A stretch of 64,000 nt of DNA from an uncultured Flavobacteriaceae bacterium (GTDB lineage Bacteria; Bacteroidota; Bacteroidia; Flavobacteriales; Flavobacteriaceae). Made by a program: the position numbers and the translations under genes. The notes under the pieces are model-generated. The model was not told the DNA's origin. It searched no databases and worked only from the letters and a program-made list of their open reading frames with translations. The first letter of the stretch is position 1, and each line of letters opens with the position of its first letter. Of the stretch, positions 44,337 through 53,914 are shown one piece after another. The stretch covers positions 1 to 64,000 of the forward strand of contig CALSOZ010000001.1 in the NCBI GenBank assembly GCA_943788095.1, given 5' to 3'.

Positions 44337-45100
44337 TAGGTGTACGTGACCAGCAAATTGAAAAAGATTATATGCTTTCTTGGGTTCTTCAAGGAATAGC
44401 GAAACATTCTACACTTTCAAAAACGATTGTTTTTAAAGGCGGAACTGTTTTAAAGAAAGTCTATTTTGAAGATTACCGCTTTTCAGAAGACCTTGATTTT
44501 ACGTTATTGGATGACACTATAACCAATGAACAAATTTTTGAATGGTTTACAGAAGTCTTTGAATATATAAAAGAAGAAGCAAATATTCCGCTCGAAATTA
44601 TTGACGGTAACGAACATCAGGATGGTGGAATTAATTTTTATATCAGTTATGTCGGTCCGCTTGGTGGTTTGGGTGCAAATAAAAAAATAAAAGTTGATAT
44701 TTCAAGAAGTGAAAAATTAGTATTTAAACCTGTTTTAAACAATGTGTTTATTGGGTATTCTGACCAGGAAGAACACCAACTACTCTGCTATTCTTTAGAA
44801 GAAGTATTGGTTGAAAAACTTCGTTGTATAATGCAACGAATGCAAGCTAGAGATTTTTATGACATTTGGTATTTATTGGAAATACACACTATGGATATTG
44901 ATTTTTATAGTGCAGAATTTAAACAGAAATGTAAAAATAAAGAAATAGATTCAACAGAATTTCATACAAAACTCGAACAAAGACTACCACAATATAAAGG
45001 ACGTTGGCAAAAATCTATGTCGGATCAAATTAAATATTTACCAGACTTTGATACCGTTTTACGTGAAGTAATGCGTCATTTAAAGAAATTAGAACTCTGA
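44333..45100 (+). CDS. AbiEii-type nucleotidyltransferase toxin, 5'-truncated
   Basis: Native homology begins at AVGVRDQQIEKDYMLSW (base 44333), where family members normally have some 20-30 further residues. The catalytic region FKGGTVLKKVYFEDYRF followed by SEDLDFTLL is intact, as is the second half (VDISRSEKLVF, EEVLVEKLRCIMQRMQARD, FYDIWYLL). An ATG at 44264 gives a 278-residue frame, but its first 23 codons or so are the antisense of the OmpA-like remnant, so the N-terminus is not native. AbiEii proteins are toxins paired with an AbiEi antitoxin encoded upstream; none is present here, so the antitoxin gene was probably lost with the 5' end. Confidence 0.8.
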   Translation, partial: AVGVRDQQIEKDYMLSWVLQGIAKHSTLSKTIVFKGGTVLKKVYFEDYRFSEDLDFTLLDDTITNEQIFEWFTEVFEYIKEEANIPLEIIDGNEHQDGGINFYISYVGPLGGLGANKKIKVDISRSEKLVFKPVLNNVFIGYSDQEEHQLLCYSLEEVLVEKLRCIMQRMQARDFYDIWYLLEIHTMDIDFYSAEFKQKCKNKEIDSTEFHTKLEQRLPQYKGRWQKSMSDQIKYLPDFDTVLREVMRHLKKLEL

Positions 45101-45204
45101 TTAAATCAACCGAAATAAAAACTAACGTTCAAAAATTAATAGATTAGTTCTCAGAAGAAGAATTTATCTATGACTTGTTGATTACATACGGGATTTCAAA
45201 AACT
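45097..45204 (+). pseudogene. Possible N-terminal remnant of a DNA methyltransferase-like protein
   Basis: Overlapping the AbiEii stop, one frame reads LIKSTEIKTNVQKLID, then TAG (45145-45147), then FSEEEFIYDLLITYGISKT. This resembles the first residues of large adenine-specific methyltransferases of restriction systems (a recalled similarity, not tested). The frame then breaks. If right, the TAG is a lesion, probably at a Gln codon. The rest of 45205-45411 shows only a short inverted repeat (CTTGC...GCAAG near 45308-45326) and no gene. Confidence 0.3.
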
Positions 45205-45411
45205 CCCAACTCCACAAAGTCTCCCGACTTCGCGCAACTAAAAAAAAGCATAAAATGAAATGTAAATTTTGAAGTATGGTAAATAGTAAACAAATACCAC
45301 ACGAAAGCTTGCCTGCTGCAAGCAAGGATTTGTGCGGTAGCGGCTTAGCAGAGGGTTATAGACAATAAAAAAAAGAAATAGGCGTTTAAAAAAATTTAAA
45401 GATACTGTACA

Positions 45412-46304
45412 ATGAAAAAATCTATTTTACTGTTTATTATTTTACTATCAATTCTTAGCAGTTGTAAAAAAGATGATGTCAAAGAACATTCAGAGTCCTG
45501 TTATATAAATACTAATGCTCAATCAATTGTACATAATGACATAAATAGAGAATATGTTTTGTATGTACCCAACTCTTATGACGGTGCATCTCCAGTTCCA
45601 GTATTATTTAATTTCCATGGTTTTGGAGGTAGTGCAAGTGAATTTATGAATGATGCTGACATGCGTTCATTGCAGCATCATATTCTTTTATTTTAGTCTA
45701 TCCTCAAGGAAGTTCTTTAGATGGCTTCTTCTCATTGGAATGCTTGTCCAATAGGAGGAGACAATAAAAGTGATGCAGATGATTTTGGCTTTGTTGAAGC
45801 CTATAATAAATAAGGTTTCATCTCAGTATAATATTGATGTGGAGAGAATTTATGCTGCAGGATACTCTAACGGGGGTATGATGGCGTATGGACTTGCAAA
45901 TTATAGAAGTGATTTAATTGCTGCAGTAGCTTCTGTTTCTGGAGCGATGCTTAGATTGTATAGGGTCTACAAGTCATCCCATGCCGGTAGTACATCTTCA
46001 TGGAACCTCTGATGGCGTACTCCCATATAATGGAAGCAACGACTGGAACTCTGTACAAAGTACCTTAGACCATTGGATTAATTTCAATAATACGACAACA
46101 AATCCAACTGTAAGCACTGACAATAGTGGAGGAATGTCTATTGAGCATTATGTCTATGACCAAGGAGATCGTTCAGTTTCTGTTGAGCATTATAAATACA
46201 TTGGAGGAGAGCATGTTTGGTTTAGCACAACCTATCAAGGTCAGAACGCATCTAAAATCGTTTGGAACTTTGTGTCACAGTATGATATAAATGGATTGAG
46301 ATAA
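45412..46304 (+). pseudogene. Esterase of the polyhydroxybutyrate depolymerase / LpqC type, four frameshifts
   Basis: A lipoprotein signal (ILSSC) starts the frame. The family is clear from YVLYVPNSYDG, LFNFHGFGGSASEFM (oxyanion region), VYPQGS, HWNACPIGGDNKSDADDFGF and the nucleophile elbow YAAGYSNGGMMAYGLA with the catalytic Ser, then VVHLHGTSDGVLPYNGS (Asp) and GEHVW (His). These pieces lie in different frames: shifts occur near 45673, 45730, 45805 and 45950. Each is repaired by one or two bases, and the protein is otherwise undamaged over about 297 residues. This pattern suits sequence error or a very recent lesion. Confidence 0.75.
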
Positions 46305-46355
46305 AGAATAAAGTGCCTGCCCAAGAGCAGCATCTTTTACTCGTGCCTAATAATT

Positions 46356-47567
46356 CTAAAGCTCTAACGCCTTTATAACATCTTCATTCATCAAAAATTC
46401 TTGTGGATTTTCCAGCGCTTCTTTCACAGCGACAAGGAATCCAACCGATTCTCTACCGTCAATAATTCTATGGTCATAAGACAAGGCAACGTACATAATC
46501 GGACGAATCTCTACCTTCCCATCAATCGCTACAGGACGTTCGACAATATTGTGCATTCCAAGAATCGCACTTTGTGGTGGGTTGATAATTGGTGTTGAAA
46601 GCATGCTTCCAAAAACCCCACCATTCGTAATTGTAAAGGTTCCACCTGTCATTTCATCGACGGTTATGTGTCCATCACGGGCAAGAATTGCCAAACGCTT
46701 CACTTCCGATTCTACGCCTCTAAAGGATAAATCTTCCGCGTTTCTAATCACAGGCACCATGAGTCCTTTTGGTCCTGACACAGCGATGCTGATATCACAG
46801 AAATCATAGGAAATCATTTCTTTGCCATCGATCATAGAATTAACCGAAGGAAATAATTTTAAGGCACGCACCACGGCGAGTGTAAAGAAACTCATAAACC
46901 CAAGTCCTACGCCGTGCTTTTCTTTAAAGGTTTCTTTGTATTGTTTTCTCAATTCGAAAATTGGAGACATGTCAACTTCGTTAAACGTCGTTAACATCGC
47001 CGTTTCATTTTTGACAGCTACCAAGCGTTCTGCTACTTTTCGACGCAACATAGAGAGTTTAGACCGCGACACACCACGACCTTCTACGTTTGTTGGTTGT
47101 CCCATCGCTGGAACCGCCTTGACCGCATCTTCTTTAGTAATGCGTCCGTCTTTTCCAGTACCGACAATGGTTGTGGAATCCAACCCTTTTTCAGACAGTA
47201 TTTTTTTAGCTGCAGGGCTTGCAGAGCCTGTCGCATAAGTCGTATTTGCAACGGCTTCAACTTTTGGAGCTGCGACCACTTCTGGTGTGGGTGCCGCTAC
47301 TTTTGGGACATCGCCCCCTTCTGGTTTTGTAGCACTGGTGTCAATCAAACAGACAATAGCTCCAACTTCTACAGCATCTCCGACCTCCGCTTTAAACGTG
47401 ATGGTTCCACTAGCTTCTGCTGGCAATTCTAAGGTTGCTTTATCGCTATCTACCTCAGCTATAGCTTGATCTTTTTCTACATAATCGCCTTCTTGAACTA
47501 ACCATTCTGCAATTTCTACTTCTGTGATGGATTCGCCTGGTGAGGGCACTTTCATTTCTAAAATCAT
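46356..47567 (-). CDS. sucB: Dihydrolipoyllysine-residue succinyltransferase, E2 of 2-oxoglutarate dehydrogenase
   Basis: 403 residues, complete. The lipoyl domain has Lys43 in [13 protein letters not shown]; a Pro/Ala/Glu-rich linker leads to the subunit-binding domain (about 114-148, [15 protein letters not shown] and [12 protein letters not shown]), and the catalytic domain ends with [15 protein letters not shown] (His366, Asp370). It transfers succinyl groups from the lipoyl arm to CoA in the TCA cycle. It follows sucA, whose native stop is at 47575, by 7 bases, the usual sucAB operon. It is undamaged although both flanking genes are broken. Confidence 0.94.
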   Translation of the reverse strand: MILEMKVPSPGESITEVEIAEWLVQEGDYVEKDQAIAEVDSDKATLELPAEASGTITFKAEVGDAVEVGAIVCLIDTSATKPEGGDVPKVAAPTPEVVAAPKVEAVANTTYATGSASPAAKKILSEKGLDSTTIVGTGKDGRITKEDAVKAVPAMGQPTNVEGRGVSRSKLSMLRRKVAERLVAVKNETAMLTTFNEVDMSPIFELRKQYKETFKEKHGVGLGFMSFFTLAVVRALKLFPSVNSMIDGKEMISYDFCDISIAVSGPKGLMVPVIRNAEDLSFRGVESEVKRLAILARDGHITVDEMTGGTFTITNGGVFGSMLSTPIINPPQSAILGMHNIVERPVAIDGKVEIRPIMYVALSYDHRIIDGRESVGFLVAVKEALENPQEFLMNEDVIKALEL

Positions 47568-47574
47568 TGTGTGT

Positions 47575-50328
47575 TTATTTTAGTTTTTTTCTTTGGTTAT
47601 CTTTTGTTTTGTCAAAAACAAAGTCGATGACTTCTTGATGTCTTATTTTGGATCGGGTGGCAGCTTCCCGCGGCTGGCGCGCTATAACTTCGTCTTGATG
47701 CCACTCGCCAATGTTTAGCAGCGTCGATATGCATTAATATATGGGCATAAGCCCCCATATTTCTTGGCTCTTCTTGTGCCCAAACAATGTCATCTGCATT
47801 TTTATATTTTGAAATCACTGCCTCTATTTCGTCTTCTGGAAGTGGAAATAATTGTTCGATTCGAACTAATGCAACATCGGTTCTACCTAAATTTTCTTGC
47901 ACTTCTAATAAGTCATAATAGAATTTACCGGTTACAAAAACCAAGGTTTTAATGGTTTCTGCTTGTGCTGATACATCGTCAATTAGCATTTGGAAACTGC
48001 CGTTTGCAAACTCCTCAACTGTATGAAACCACTTTTGGATGACGTAATAAACTCTTTGGGGTGAATACAATCAATGGTTTTCTGTAATCTGCTTTTAATT
48101 GACGTCGCAATAAATGAAACATATTGGCAGGGGTTGTACAATCGGCAATAAACATATTGTCTTTTCCGCAAAGTTGAAGGTAACGCTCCATTCGACCCGA
48201 AGAATGCTCGGCTCCCTTGCCCTTCATACCCATGTGGCAATAATATCACGATGCCGTTGGGTGTTTTCCATTTATCTTCTCCACATGAAATGTATTGGTC
48301 GATCATAATTTGAGCACCATTACTAAAATCGCCAAACTGAGCTTCCCAGATTGTTAGCGTATTAGGACTTGCCATGGCATAGCCATAATCAAATCCAACT
48401 ACTCCATATTCTGACAATAAGGAGTTATAAATACTAAATTGCCCTTGGTTTGGACTTATATTTTTAAGGAGCACCACTTCTTCTTCACTATCTTCTACTT
48501 TTACAACCGCATGACGGTGAGAAAAAGTCCCTCTTTCAACATCTTGTCCAGAAATACGTACATTGAACCCTTCTTCTAAGAAGCGATCCATAGGCAAGAT
48601 GCTCGGCCATCGACCAATCAAGTTATTATTTCAAACATTTGTTTTCTGGCTTCGATTAGACGGGAGATCTTACGTATAAATTTTTTGTCTTTGGGGAGTG
48701 ATGAAATAACTTTACTAATTAATCCTAGTTTTTGTTTAGGATAACTGGTATCAACAGTAAGTTTCATCTTTTTAACTTTAGCTTTTGGGAAGTTTTTCCA
48801 AGCCTTTTGCATAAACGGCGTAATAACTGTTTTATCTTCTTTTCTTGAAGTTACTAACTCTGTTTCTAATGATGCCTTATAGTTTTTCTCAAGGGCAGAC
48901 ACATAATCGTAATCTATTACACCTTGATCTATTAATTTTTGAGCGTAAATATCACGAGGATTACTATGGCTTGCTATCGCTTTGTACAATTTAGGCTGGG
49001 TAAATCTTGGCTCATCTCCTTCATTGTGTCCGTACTTTCTGTAGCCTAATAAATCTATAAATACATCACGCTTAAACTGCATTCTAAAATCTAATGCAAA
49101 CACAGTGGCATGAACAACAGCCTCTGCATCGTCAGCATTAACATGTATACACGGTGAAAGTGTGACTTTTGCAACATCGGTACAATAGGTTGATGAGCGT
49201 GCATCTAAATAATTCGTTGTAAATCCAATTTGATTATTTACCACAATATGGATGGTTCCATTCGTTTATAACCCTCTAATTGTGCCATTTGAACTACTTC
49301 ATAAACTAGCCTTGTCCTGCTATTGCGGCATCTCCATGTACACTAATTGGCAACACTTTAGTTGTCTTCAGTCGAATTGTTTTCTTGTTTAGCTCGTGTA
49401 ATTCCCTTCTACAACTGCTCCTACTGTTTCTAAGGTGTGATGGGTTGGGCGCAATGCTTAAGTTAATTCGCTTGCCATTATCGGTAAACGTCACTTGGTC
49501 CAGCCAAGGTGGTATTTGACATCGCCATCAAAAACTTCTTCTTCATAATCTTTTCCATCAAATTCACTAAAAATATCACTTGCGGATTTTCCGAAAATAT
49601 TGGTAAGCGTACTCAGACGACCTCTGATGGGCCATTCCCATTACAAATTCTTTTACGCCATAGATGCAGCTGCCTCAATATAGGCATCAAGCGCAGGGAT
49701 TAAAGATTCATTACCTTCCAAAGAAAACCGTTTTTGCCCTACATATTTTGTATGTAAAAAAGTTTCAAAGAAACTGCCTCATTAAGTTTTTTGAGAATAT
49801 GTTTTTTTTGATTCACTGAAACTTCCGTGGTTATCATTATTGTTAAGTTTTCTTGTATCCATCTGACGTTCATCTGGTCTTTCGGATATACATATATTCA
49901 ACTCCAATCGCATCACAATAGATAGCTTCAGATGCTTTTAATTCGTAAACTTGGGTCCAATCCCCATAATTTCCCCGCATTAAAAACAGTTGCTAAATCT
50001 TTAGAGACAAACCAAATTTTCAATCTGAAGGAAGGCTGATATTTTCTTCGATCTCTAACAGGATTGGTTTTAGTAAACAAATGCCCTCTAGTTCGATATC
50101 CATCAATGAGTTTTACTAACTCTGAAATTCTTTTTGAACTTGCTCCGGAATTTGAGTTTACACCTTCACTATCCATCGGAACCCAAAACTTTCACTCCAA
50201 AATCATAGCCCTGGAAAGAAAGCCTTCCAAGCTTGGCTCTACGCTATCTGGGTCCTGCTGGTACTGTTCGTACATGATCCGCAAAATAGGCGGTATGAGC
50301 GGCGTTTAAGAAAAGAGTACTTGTCCAT
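47575..50328 (-). pseudogene. sucA: 2-oxoglutarate dehydrogenase E1 (sucA), broken by many small indels
   Basis: From ATG 50328 (MDKYSF) to the native TAA at 47575 the DNA is about as long as an intact sucA (some 917 codons). Conserved pieces in order: [175 protein letters not shown] and ALVRIEQLFPLP. They are spread over all three minus-strand frames; at least a dozen one- to four-base insertions and deletions are needed to join them. Catalytic and cofactor motifs remain. Indels without matching substitutions suggest an unpolished sequence more than an old pseudogene. Confidence 0.85.
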
Positions 50329-50488
50329 GATTTACTAATTCTATTTTTTCTTTAGAAAGAATATTGTCAAAAATACGATTTTTCACGAATATGAGATGTG
50401 AAAAGTCTATAAATATGTAGATATTTTAATGGCGTTGAAATTTGTTTAATGGTAAGAAGGAAAAGCGAAGTAAAAATCAACTTTTGAT

Positions 50489-50836
50489 CTAATATTCATT
50501 TCTAAACCAAACTTTTTGCCACTCTCGTTTCAAGATAAGAAAAGACACGGCTTCGGCTAGTTCCAAAGGGTCACTCCCATCCAAAGCTTTAACTTGTTTT
50601 TCGGAAACATCAATGATGTAAAGTAAGTTTAGGTAGTCCGCAAATTTTTCTTGGATCATCGTATAGATCGTTTCGTGAAGCACTAATTTCAAACTTGATG
50701 GCAAAACTTCATCATGAAAGCTTAAATCCACATTTGCGCGTAAAAAATCTTTATTAAGTTGAAGCAGTAATTTTTTATATAAGTTTAATCGATTCGCTTC
50801 TGTAAATAGAGCTTCAAAATTTGAGGGTAGTTTCAT
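50489..50836 (-). CDS. Conserved hypothetical protein, 115 residues
   Basis: It starts MKLPSNFEALFTEANRLNLY and is largely alpha-helical by composition, with no signal peptide or membrane segment and no recognised motif. Its ATG overlaps the stop of the polyprenyl synthase gene by one base (TAATG), which indicates translational coupling and a shared operon. I know it only as a small protein found next to isoprenoid synthase genes in related genomes, and assign no function. Confidence 0.7.
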   Translation of the reverse strand: MKLPSNFEALFTEANRLNLYKKLLLQLNKDFLRANVDLSFHDEVLPSSLKLVLHETIYTMIQEKFADYLNLLYIIDVSEKQVKALDGSDPLELAEAVSFLILKREWQKVWFRNEY

Positions 50837-51810
50837 TAGACAGTTCTATCCATAAGACCGGTTCCAAACGTTTTTAGCAATTCCTTTTTATCTTCGGAAA
50901 TCGTCAGTAATTCCAATACAGAAAATGCTTTTGAGGTGTACTCTTGAATCGCCTTTTTAGTAGCCTCGGAAGAACCCGAAGTTGAGAAAATTTGCTTTAC
51001 AGCCTCTATTTTATCCTTTGAGTCAGTGCCCTCTATACTAAATAATTGTTTCAGCTGTTGTTGATCCTCTTGAGAAGAAAACTCTAAAGCCTTTAAATAT
51101 AAATAGGTTTTTTTATTCTCGATAATATCACCTCCAACTTGTTTTCCAAACGTTTCAGGGTTTCCGAAGGCATCTAAATAATCGTCTTGTAACTGAAATG
51201 CAATTCCTAAATTTCTTCCAAATTCATAACATCTATTTTGATCTTCCGTTGAAGCATTGGCAATAATAGCACCCATTTTCATGGCAGCTCCCACTAATAC
51301 GGCTGTTTTGTATTCGATCATTTTTAGGTATTCTGAAATTGAAACATCAGATCGTGTTTCAAAATCGATATCGTATTGTTGCCCTTCGCAGACTTCCAAT
51401 GCTGTTTTACTGAATAATTTTGCGAGCTTTTGAAAAGTGTCAGGTAGGTAATTCTCAAACAGTTGATACGCCATAATCAGCATCGCATCTCCAGAAAGAA
51501 TTCCTGTATTTAAATCCCATTTTTCATGCACCGTTTGATGTCCACGACGCAGCGGTGCAGCATCCATAATATCGTCGTGAATTAGAGAAAAATTATGAAA
51601 AACTTCCACAGCCAATGCGGCGTCGAGTGCTTGGTGTGTATCTCCATCAAAACAATCGGCAGTCATTAAGGTTAAAACGGGTCGCAAGCGCTTCCCTCCT
51701 AAATTTAAGATGTAGGCAATGGGTTCGTACAGGTTTTTAGGCTCTCGTACTGTTTTATAGGTTTCTAAAAAGGCTAAAAATTGTTTTTGATACGTTTCAA
51801 TGGCTTTCAT
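50836..51810 (-). CDS. Polyprenyl diphosphate synthase
   Basis: 324 residues from ATG 51810 (MKAIETYQKQF). The first Asp-rich motif is FSLIHDDIMDAAPLRRGHQT and the second LQDDYLDAFG, with GGKRLRPVL near the N-terminus; this is the trans-isoprenyl diphosphate synthase family (farnesyl/geranylgeranyl or longer). It joins isopentenyl units for quinones or carotenoids. A second ATG two codons earlier lies inside a full -7 promoter element (51816-51823), so the shorter start is used and the transcript is nearly or fully leaderless. It is divergent from the tetR gene and followed by a small helical protein gene. Confidence 0.93.
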   Translation of the reverse strand: MKAIETYQKQFLAFLETYKTVREPKNLYEPIAYILNLGGKRLRPVLTLMTADCFDGDTHQALDAALAVEVFHNFSLIHDDIMDAAPLRRGHQTVHEKWDLNTGILSGDAMLIMAYQLFENYLPDTFQKLAKLFSKTALEVCEGQQYDIDFETRSDVSISEYLKMIEYKTAVLVGAAMKMGAIIANASTEDQNRCYEFGRNLGIAFQLQDDYLDAFGNPETFGKQVGGDIIENKKTYLYLKALEFSSQEDQQQLKQLFSIEGTDSKDKIEAVKQIFSTSGSSEATKKAIQEYTSKAFSVLELLTISEDKKELLKTFGTGLMDRTV

Positions 51811-51815
51811 AGCCA

Positions 51816-51823
51816 CAAAAATA
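51816..51823 (-). promoter_or_regulatory. -7 element of the polyprenyl synthase gene
   Basis: On the minus strand the bases read TATTTTTG, a full TAnnTTTG match ending 5 bases before the ATG at 51810, which predicts a leaderless or near-leaderless message. Confidence 0.55.
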
Positions 51824-51886
51824 AGTGAATTCTTAAAACTATTTTACTATGAGAAACTAATAAATGTTAAAAAACTGTAAAACTTT

Positions 51887-51914
51887 GGAAACTTTTATTG
51901 TTTTTAAAGTTTCC
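51887..51914. promoter_or_regulatory. Inverted repeat, candidate TetR operator of the efflux operon
   Basis: Arms GGAAACTTT (51887-51895) and AAAGTTTCC (51906-51914) pair perfectly around 10 bases. The repeat ends 5 bases before the -7 element of tetR, so a bound dimer would block the promoter. It lies between the divergent polyprenyl synthase and tetR genes. Confidence 0.65.
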
Positions 51915-51919
51915 TGTTG

Positions 51920-51927
51920 TAAATTTG
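51920..51927 (+). promoter_or_regulatory. -7 element of tetR and the efflux operon
   Basis: TAAATTTG fully matches TAnnTTTG. The tetR ATG is at 51937, 9 bases downstream, giving a very short 5' leader. Confidence 0.6.
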
Positions 51928-51936
51928 CCCCCAGTT

Positions 51937-52554
51937 ATGAGAGATAAAATTATATCAAAATCAGAAGAATTATTCTTGTCATTAGGATTCAAGAGCGTCA
52001 CTATGGACGACATTGCGAATGCCATTGGGATTTCTAAGAAAACAATTTATGCTAATTTTTCAAATAAAACGGCACTTGTAGAGGTGGTCATATTTGAAAC
52101 ACTCGATCATATTTACGAAGGAATTGATAAGATAAACGCCTCCTCAATAAACCCTATTGAAGAGCTTTATGACATCAAACTATTTGTGATGAATTACTTC
52201 AAAAATGAACGAGTGTCCCCACAATATCAACTCAAAAAATATTATCCAGAAATTTATGAACGTTTACAAATCAAACAATTTGAAAAAATGCATTCATCTG
52301 TTGAGAATAGTTTGAAAAAAGGCGTCATTACCGGATTATTTAGAGCTGATATTGATATAAATTTCATATCAAGAATGTATTTTAATGGGATGACTGGGAT
52401 TCGTGATATTAGCATTTTTCCAGAAACGCTCTTTGACAAAAACTATCTTTTTGAAAGTTATCTCGAATACCACTTGCGCGCTATTATCACCAAAAAAGGA
52501 TTAAATCTACTTAACAATTATATAAAATCTAACCTTACATCAAATGCTTCATAA
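51937..52554 (+). CDS. TetR family transcriptional repressor of the RND efflux operon
   Basis: 205 residues from ATG 51937 (MRDKIISKSEELFLSLGFKS); an upstream in-frame ATG at 51898 lies inside the candidate operator. The N-terminal helix-turn-helix is VTMDDIANAIGISKKTIYAN, typical of TetR. The C-terminal ligand domain is unlike well-known members. Its 3' end overlaps the TolC-like gene by 11 bases. With a perfect inverted repeat just before its promoter, it very likely represses its own operon and is released by a substrate of the pump; the inducer is unknown. Confidence 0.9.
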   Translation: MRDKIISKSEELFLSLGFKSVTMDDIANAIGISKKTIYANFSNKTALVEVVIFETLDHIYEGIDKINASSINPIEELYDIKLFVMNYFKNERVSPQYQLKKYYPEIYERLQIKQFEKMHSSVENSLKKGVITGLFRADIDINFISRMYFNGMTGIRDISIFPETLFDKNYLFESYLEYHLRAIITKKGLNLLNNYIKSNLTSNAS

Positions 52555-53884
52555 ACTAATCCTTCTCACATTCATAACGACGTCGGTGGTTGCACAGCAA
52601 GAAAGCACTCGATTTTCGCTTAAAGAAGCTGCTGAGTTTGCAATTCAAAACAATTATTTGGGCAAAAACGCTGCCCGGGATGTAGAAATTGCTGAACTCC
52701 AAAAATGGCAAACAACGTCTACAGGGCTTCCACAAGTCAATGCAACCCTCAATTATAACAATTGGCTACAACAACAAATTTCGTTGATCCCCGCCGAATT
52801 TTTTGGCGGACCTCCAGGCCAGTTTTCAGAGATTACTTTTGGTACCAAACAAACGATGAATGGCACCCTAAAAGTTTCGCAAAAAATATTTGATGGCTCC
52901 TATTTAGTAGGACTTCAAGCGGCAAAAGTATATCTTGAAATTTCAAAGAATGCCAAAGAGAAAACAGAAGTTGAACTTCGAAAAATGGTCGCTTATGCCT
53001 ATGGAAATGTGCTCTTAGCTGAAGAAAATTATAAAATCGTTAACTCAAATATCACTCTGATAGAAAAAAACGTAAGAGATCTCAAAAAGGTATATGAAAA
53101 TGGTTTGATTGAACAAGAAAGCGTTCAGCAGCTACAATTGACTTTGGCGAGTTTGAAAAGTAATCAGGGGTACGTTAAACGGTTAAAGACATTAGCTTAT
53201 CAAATGTTTAATAACGCCCTAGGTCTTGAATTAAACACTCCTGTGGTTTTGACAGATAGCCTTGATGAATTGATCTTAATATATACAACGCTGCTGCCAT
53301 TACAGTCTATTATTGAGGTTGAAAATGTTGTAGATTATAAAATTGCGTTCAACGATGTCAAAGGTCGTGAACTCTTACTGAAGTTAGAAAAAAGTAAAGC
53401 ATTACCAACTATAGATGCCTTTTTAAACGGGAGCTATTCTGGAAATAATGATCAATTTAAGTTTTTAGATAATTCTCAAAAATGGTTTGGAGCTTCTCTT
53501 TTTGGCGTGAAGATGGAAATCCCTCTTTTTAGTTCACTGGGAAGAAGTGCTGCCACAAAAATGGCCCGCCTCAATTTTGAGAAATCCAAAGCGCTTTTAG
53601 AGGATACTTCAGAAAAAATTCGGTTAGAAATTGCGCGTGCGACCAGCGACTATGAATTTGCCGTAGAAGATCTTGAAATTAAAAAAGAAGCACTTGAACT
53701 TTCAGAAAATATCGCTCATAAAAATGAAATTAAATTCTTCGAAGGCTTATCCTCTAGTTTTGACTTATCTCAAGCACAAAGACAATTATATGTTGCCCAA
53801 CAAGATTATTTGCAATCGATGCTAAACATTCTAATCAAACGAATTGATTTAGAAGCACTCATTAACACACCCTACAACAACTAA
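52544..53884 (+). CDS. TolC-like outer-membrane efflux protein
   Basis: 446 residues. A signal peptide (ends near VVAQ) is followed by the two repeated efflux regions (FSLKEAAEFAIQNNYLGKNA, and later DFAVEDLEIKKEALELSENI in the second half), with long alpha-helical segments and the usual GLIEQESVQQLQLTLA pattern. It forms the outer-membrane channel of the tripartite pump made with the next two genes. It starts inside the end of tetR (11-base overlap) and ends immediately before the membrane-fusion gene. Confidence 0.9.
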   Translation: MLHKLILLTFITTSVVAQQESTRFSLKEAAEFAIQNNYLGKNAARDVEIAELQKWQTTSTGLPQVNATLNYNNWLQQQISLIPAEFFGGPPGQFSEITFGTKQTMNGTLKVSQKIFDGSYLVGLQAAKVYLEISKNAKEKTEVELRKMVAYAYGNVLLAEENYKIVNSNITLIEKNVRDLKKVYENGLIEQESVQQLQLTLASLKSNQGYVKRLKTLAYQMFNNALGLELNTPVVLTDSLDELILIYTTLLPLQSIIEVENVVDYKIAFNDVKGRELLLKLEKSKALPTIDAFLNGSYSGNNDQFKFLDNSQKWFGASLFGVKMEIPLFSSLGRSAATKMARLNFEKSKALLEDTSEKIRLEIARATSDYEFAVEDLEIKKEALELSENIAHKNEIKFFEGLSSSFDLSQAQRQLYVAQQDYLQSMLNILIKRIDLEALINTPYNN

Positions 53885-53914
53885 ATGATGAAACACTCCC
53901 AACCGATTATTCAA

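Noticed and set aside
45300-45365. Hairpin CTTGC...GCAAG and the following bases as an integron attC site or mobile-element end
   Set aside because: The core sites of an attC (RYYYAAC and GTTRRRY) are not both present, and no integrase or transposase is nearby.
46401-47469. Several plus-strand frames of 60-138 codons within sucB
   Set aside because: They are antisense to an intact conserved gene and show no homology or start signals of their own.
47575-50328. sucA fragments as separate small genes or a naturally split enzyme
   Set aside because: Breaks fall inside conserved motifs and not at domain borders, fragments overlap out of frame, and most lack start codons.
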